A stretch of DNA of 64,000 nucleotides from Metaphire vulgaris (lineage: Eukaryota > Annelida > Clitellata > Crassiclitellata > Megascolecidae): the NCBI GenBank assembly GCA_018105865.1, contig CM030832.1, positions 25,099,001 to 25,163,000 of the forward strand, read 5' to 3'. The number at the start of each line of letters is the position of its first letter. The first letter of the stretch is position 1. The notes under the pieces are model-generated. The model worked only from the letters and a program-made list of their open reading frames with translations, did not search any database and was not told the origin of the DNA. Positions 10,838 to 64,000 of the stretch are shown here, piece after piece. The translations under genes were made by a program, and so were the position numbers.

Positions 10838-10905
10838 CTGCTCGGTCTCTCTTTTAACCCTTGACCTTGTAAAGCACCCTTGACCTTGGCCTACTATGAC
10901 TAGAG
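10838..10905 (-). other. possible WASHC1 5' untranslated exon
   Basis: On the minus strand a strong donor, GAGCAG followed by GTGAGT, lies at 10838/10837. It could splice to the acceptor at 10445, giving an intron of about 390 bases that is mostly one hAT-like element (10476-10781). The 5' limit is a guess, bounded by the next element at 10910. No transcript evidence is available. Confidence 0.3.
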
Positions 10906-10909
10906 GCGG

Positions 10910-11215
10910 CAGTGGCGGTTCCAGGAATTCTTGGTGGGGATGAAAAATTTATAGGAAGTTGGTGGGGGTGATGCATAGTGAAGAAGAAGAAAAAGAAAAG
11001 AGAGAAAAAAGGTCATTGATAGTATTCTGCCCACTAAATGCTAATAAACCTTGCTAAAAAAAAGGCTGACAAGCAGAAAAAGAAGGTAATTTGCAGTATT
11101 TTTCACTAAATTTTTTAAAAACTGGCCGGAAAATCTGTTGACAAGCAAAAAAGGTCATCCGGAACTCTGGTCGAGGGATGCATCCCCAGTCATCAGCATG
11201 GTGGAACCGCCACTG
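10910..11215. mobile_element. hAT-like MITE, CAGTGGCGGTTCCA family
   Basis: The ends are CAGTGGCGGTTCCA and TGGAACCGCCACTG, with flanks AGAGGCGG and ATAGGCGC (6 of 8 match). An exact shared motif is at 11140-11159. Confidence 0.85.
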
Positions 11216-11361
11216 ATAGGCGCTATACAAGCTGGCATGTTAATAAAATAATAATAATATTGCAAACATTACAGTACTTAACCTCTGATTATTATTCTTA
11301 TTTCTATCTTTAAAACTTCTTTTACGCTGGAAATGTTATCTATTAAGTCAGGCGCTGGTGA

Positions 11362-11671
11362 CAGTGGTGTAGCCAGGATTTCCGGAATGAAGGGGAAGGG
11401 GTTTGGTTTCAGTGGTGACCAAACTTTGAAATTTTTTCTTATTTTCCTTTTTTATGAGCTGACAAAAAAAAAATAAAAAGGTCATCACCTTCATATTCTT
11501 TCAAATTTTTTCTATTTTCTATAGCACTTAGAAATTTGCAGCCAGCCATGGGGCAGTTTGACCCCCAAAATCTCGTCAGAAAATGAAAAATGTATGGAAA
11601 TGCATGTAAAAAAATTTTTGTCAGCAGCCAAGGGAGGTTTTAACCCACAACCCCCTTTGGCTATGCCACTG
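11362..11671. mobile_element. hAT-like MITE, CAGTGGTGTAGCCAGG family
   Basis: The left end is CAGTGGTGTAGCCAGGATT and the right end GGCTATGCCACTG. They are flanked by a perfect 8-base duplication, GCTGGTGA. A related copy with its own perfect duplication lies at 37662-37957. Confidence 0.93.
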
Positions 11672-12462
11672 GCTGGTGACTTGCTATGTAGAGTTGGAAA
11701 GATTCTTCCCTGGCTAAAAATTTAGTCAAAATTAAGAAAGGAAAAATTGCTTTGCAAGCCAAAAATCAAATTACAAGTTTCTGATTTCAGCAGTTTCTTT
11801 AATTCTCTGATCAAATACTGTCAAAGAATCCATTTTTGTTCCAGTTTCATACAGTTTTCCAATTTAGGCGTCATATCACAACATCACTTGTTTATCTAAC
11901 TTGATGGCATTCTTAGCTAGAAAAAAGGTTAACATAGTCGGAAATTTTAGTAGGATAAGCCAAACACTACCAACTATTTATCAGATATTCACTGCAAAAA
12001 CACTTGATGCTCACAAAGTTTATATCATGATCAAATTTTTGGGCCAGGAAAGAAGAAATTGTATACACAAAAAAACTTTTCAATAGATTTGGAGTACCAT
12101 TTATTTAAACATTTAAAACAGTGGTTCCCAAGCTTTTCAACTAATGGGAACATTTTCAGCACTTAAATTCTTCTAACATTTATAGCATACTAAAGTATAG
12201 ATGAATCTGAACCGGATTCTTATGATGAAAAATCGATTCAATACATGGGGAATAAAAATGTTTACAAAATCGTAAAAATCTAGACCCTAGAATACTGTAG
12301 ATCGCACATTATTGAAATTTTCGTTTAGTTATTATTTTTCTTTATTTGAATGTCAATACATTTTTGAAATTATTAACATACATTAAATCAAATATTGGTA
12401 CAAGTTGCCATCGGGTCTTGGCTTAGGAGCTTCTGCTTTATAGAGTTATAATGGTGCTTTAC
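11672..12462. other. spacer, no gene seen
   Basis: AT-rich sequence between the two genes. A hAT-like left end (CAGTGGTTCCCAAGC) begins at 12119 but no partner end was found. Confidence 0.5.
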
Positions 12463-12692
12463 TAGGCCCGCCGAGAGTGGGGCAGGGGCAAATACCCAGG
12501 GGCCCGGCGATCTGTAGGGGCCCCGAGCCGGTAAGCAGTTAAAGTTACCCATCAACAAGGTACAAGACAGGCTTTAAGTTTGAATTGCCTCTTGAAAAGG
12601 CAGACAAGCAAAGAAAAAAGGTCATCATCACCTTAGGGGCCCGCCCCGTAACTGTTCTGTCCAGGGGTCCGGAAGTTCTCTCGGTGGCCCTG
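12463..12692. mobile_element. hAT-like MITE, CAGGGCCACCGAGAG family
   Basis: The ends TAGGCCCGCCGAGAG and, in reverse, CAGGGCCACCGAGAG are flanked by TGCTTTAC and TGCTTCGC (6 of 8). It contains a version of the shared motif at 12603-12626. Confidence 0.75.
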
Positions 12693-13292
12693 TGCTTCGC
12701 AATTGCTTTGTTGCTACGCCATTACGCTATCAGTTACTATGCTCTTACTACGCCATTATTACGATATAATGAGGTTTATTATGCGGAAACATTAGAGCCG
12801 TAAATGTCTATCTTTTTTTACTGGGACTACGCCTACCCTACCAATGCATTACCAATCGTTCTATTACAACGTCCTTTAAAATCCTATAACGACAAATTTT
12901 AAAAAGAGAAAGAAAGAAACGAGCACAACTCACTTAAAGTCTTAAACAGAAATAAATAAACAAACTTTCCGAAAAAAATAAAAGAAATAAAAAGATATCA
13001 TAAAGTCATATGATCATCGCGATATCTCATATTATCGCTCAATGTACAAGGAGGAGTAGATGCTTAAGCAAGTAAGTCTTCGCTAATTTGTACATCACTT
13101 TTATAGACATAGAGTACCGCAGCAGAAGTTGGCGGACTGGGTTGCGCTTTGGAGCGGTAGACTGACGACTGACGAGGCGAGGTTAAAGCGGAATAAAGCC
13201 CCATTGGTTTCACACAGGCAGTAATGTCTCCTAAGTCACTTTAAATTAGGCAATAGAGCGGCCAAAAGAGGCAATACAAAAATGTTGTCAGC

Positions 13293-13513
13293 CATTGGTG
13301 TAGCTACGGCGGCCTACCCACAATCCCTTTTCACTGTGGGCCCGGTCGCGGGATTCGTGCAAAAACTGCTCAGTAGTTTCGGGGGGTGGGGTAGGTAAGT
13401 ATGAGATTGAAAAGAATACACGAAAGTTAAAGCGCCTGAAGCTCGTCAAGACTTTTGTTTCGAAAATGCCGACATGTCTCTCTTTCTATTCCGGAATCCT
13501 GGCTACGCCACTT
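13293..13513. mobile_element. degenerate CAGTGGTGTAGCC-family copy
   Basis: The left end CATTGGTGTAGCTACGG and the right end CCTGGCTACGCCACTT match the family at 11362. The target duplication is no longer clear. Confidence 0.55.
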
Positions 13514-13585
13514 CTGCCGATAATCACCTCAACTCCCTCCTTGAGAAAATATCTAACCAGCTTTGCACAAATCCCACGACTAGCT

Positions 13586-14415
13586 CTAATCTAATCTAAT
13601 CTAATCTTAAACTTCTATAGCGCCACTTTCATAATGCACAGGAGCATCAACCGATGGCACACCAAATCCAAATCACTAAAGATCCAGGTCAAATCCAGGT
13701 TATCCGGCCGAACAAACGGGTGACAGTCTATGGTGGATAAGCCCGGGCAAAAAGATAGGTCTTTAATCTTGCTCTAAAAATTAAATTGTAATGAATCTGC
13801 AATGCGAACATGCTGAGGCAATGAGTTCCAGAGTTTTGGGGCGGCCACTGAGAAAGCACGAGAACCAAGAACTGTCCGAGTATGGGAGATGGAGAGAACT
13901 ATTGCAGACGAGGATCTGGTCGAGTATTTGTTTGCTTGTACAGAAAGCTTTGAAAGAAGGTAACTGGGTTCCTTGTAGTAAAGTGTTTTGTATATATGAA
14001 GGCAGATTTTAAAGTCTATCCTTTCTTTAATTAGAAGCCAGTGAAGACCCTTACGAACTGGGGTTATGTGCTCATGTTTTGGGGTTTTTGAAACTACCCG
14101 AGCCAATGAATTTTGAACTCGTTGGAGTTTAGCCAGGTTTGATTTAGAAATGCTAAAAAGAAAAGAGTTGCAATAATCAAGACGACTGGACACTAAGGCA
14201 TTTGCCAAAAGCATTAATGCAGGTTTATTCAGAAATTTCCTAATACGATACAAATCACGAAGGTGGTAGTGAGCTACTTTACAAATGCTATTTGTGTGAG
14301 TTGAGAAGGAAAGTGTGGAATCAAAAATTACTCCTAGATTCCGTGCAGAACTACTGACAGGAATAGTTGAATCGCCAAGTTTAATAGAGTTTATAGATTC
14401 AAATTTATTGAGCAC
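13586..14415 (-). mobile_element. 5'-truncated LINE with reverse-transcriptase C-terminus
   Basis: An open frame of 213 codons (14415-13774) reads SARNLGVIFDSTLSF, SSRLDYCNSFLF, LQRVQNSLARVV, KGLHWLLIKERIDFKICLHIYKTLY and AAPKLWNSLPQHVR. These are hallmark blocks of the C-terminal end of CR1/L2/Jockey-type reverse transcriptases. The catalytic core is absent. A one-base shift near 13774 separates the last block (FRARLKTYLFARAYPP). The 3' UTR ends in (AGATT)n on the minus strand. Related 3' ends lie at 18725, 31249 and 38320. Confidence 0.88.
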
Positions 14416-14419
14416 TAGC

Positions 14420-14837
14420 CAAATAAGGGATCTAGTCCGTACCAGGGAGTCTGTACTTAAGCGTGCCGACGCGAATGATTTTTAATATGAATATTAAGAT
14501 TTGACTTGCTGTATAATTCTGTTGTAATTGGTGTGCAATTCTGATATTTACATTTTACACCCATGTAGGGTTAGATAAAAACTTATGGACCTGCGTAAGT
14601 TCAAGTTCTAGGAAAACCGAAGGCCTACCACTTTAATTGTTTGAGCTAGAGCTTATTTTTCACTACTAATCGCATACGTATTTTTCTGAATAAATGCATA
14701 AAATCAAATTGCTTCGTAAATTGAATCACAGCATTGCTGACGGAATGTGAATTAATTTATTTTTACGGATTTAAAATTATTTTTTAAAGCACGCCTTACG
14801 GCATCCCATGCGATTTGGAGGTGTTTTCATTAACACG
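14420..14837. other. spacer, no feature recognised
   Basis: AT-rich sequence between the LINE and the IQSEC promoter. No coding or repeat signature was seen. Confidence 0.5.
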
Positions 14838-15021
14838 CAACTCGAGTCTCTACGAGTCGCTGTGGAGTCTCGGTGCAGTGGCGGCGAGTCTCGACTCTCG
14901 AGTCTCGCTTTCTCCAACACGAAGCATGGCGCTGCGTATGTCGCATAGCGGAGCGAAAGGCGGTACGGACAACTTAGTTTAACTTCTCGATTTTCTCTGT
15001 AGATTTAGAATCATCGTCAAA
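14838..15021 (+). promoter_or_regulatory. CpG-richer IQSEC promoter/5' UTR region
   Basis: Unlike its surroundings, this stretch is GC- and CpG-richer. It repeats GAGTCTC/GAGTCGC words (from 14844 to about 14907) and lacks transposon ends. Its position just before the first IQSEC ATG makes it the likely promoter or leader. The transcription start cannot be read. Confidence 0.45.
14926..14982 (+). CDS. possible upstream ORF of IQSEC (18 codons)
   Basis: ATG at 14926 opens MALRMSHSGAKGGTDNLV and stops 39 bases before the IQSEC ATG. If the leader is unspliced it could tune translation. An alternative is that TCTCTGTAG at 14994-15002 is an acceptor and this lies in an intron. Confidence 0.25.
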   Translation: MALRMSHSGAKGGTDNLV

Positions 15022-63816
<48,795 letters not shown>

Positions 63817-64000
63817 CTCATTAATTTTGATATGACTGAAAGTAATCAAAGCATCTGTAGAAAGTATTAATCATGTGCCATCCTGCAAATTCCTGCAAAT
63901 CACGTGCTTACTATCGGAAAGGTTATTTATGGTATTTATGTGTAAATTACCATACTTGAACATACTCTGTGAATTCTGCTCTCATATTTTTATTAGATCT

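Noticed and set aside
13774..14415. Intact host gene for a 213-residue protein
   Set aside because: Every block matches the C-terminus of non-LTR reverse transcriptases, it lacks a proper start, and copies of its 3' end recur in the window.

Overview
The window is nuclear DNA of an animal, with GT-AG introns, long introns and dense old transposons. The gene content and repeat style (many short hAT-type elements, LINE 3' ends, (TAA)n tracts) suggest a marine invertebrate, possibly a deuterostome such as an echinoderm. The species cannot be fixed from the sequence alone.

Two conserved genes lie head to head. On the minus strand, 10438 to 1105, five coding exons encode WASHC1, the Arp2/3-activating subunit of the endosomal WASH complex. 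Its proline-rich exon carries a net reading-frame break at two short G runs. On the plus strand, 15022 to 63816, thirteen coding exons with matching splice phases encode an IQSEC/BRAG-type Arf guanine-nucleotide exchange factor of about 1020 residues: coiled coil, IQ motif, Sec7, PH and a short tail. Its first intron is 28.8 kb. The catalytic Sec7 glutamate sits in a 33-base microexon.

Everything else is intergenic or intronic and is largely a layered deposit of mobile elements. I found about twenty short hAT-like elements whose 8-base target-site duplications can be read directly, several perfect. There are also piggyBac-like (TTAA), Harbinger-like (TTA), pogo- or Tc1-like (TA) and unclassified inverted-repeat elements, several nested inside one another. 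LINE fragments are almost all 5'-truncated 3' ends. Several tRNA-derived SINEs are present, and most (TAA)n tracts look like retrotransposon tails. Layout: 1-1.1 kb WASHC1 3' flank with a 42-base tandem array; 1.1-10.9 kb WASHC1; 10.9-14.8 kb repeat-rich spacer; 14.8-15.3 kb IQSEC promoter and exon 1; 15.3-44.1 kb giant intron; 44.1-63.8 kb the remaining IQSEC exons.

Functionally, both genes act on endosome and membrane traffic (WASH builds Arp2/3 actin on endosomes; IQSEC proteins activate Arf6/Arf1). The neighbourhood is probably accidental. No bacterial-style operon, CRISPR array or rRNA was seen. The most unusual non-genic signal is a near-identical 20-base internal motif shared by short transposons whose ends and target sites are otherwise unrelated.
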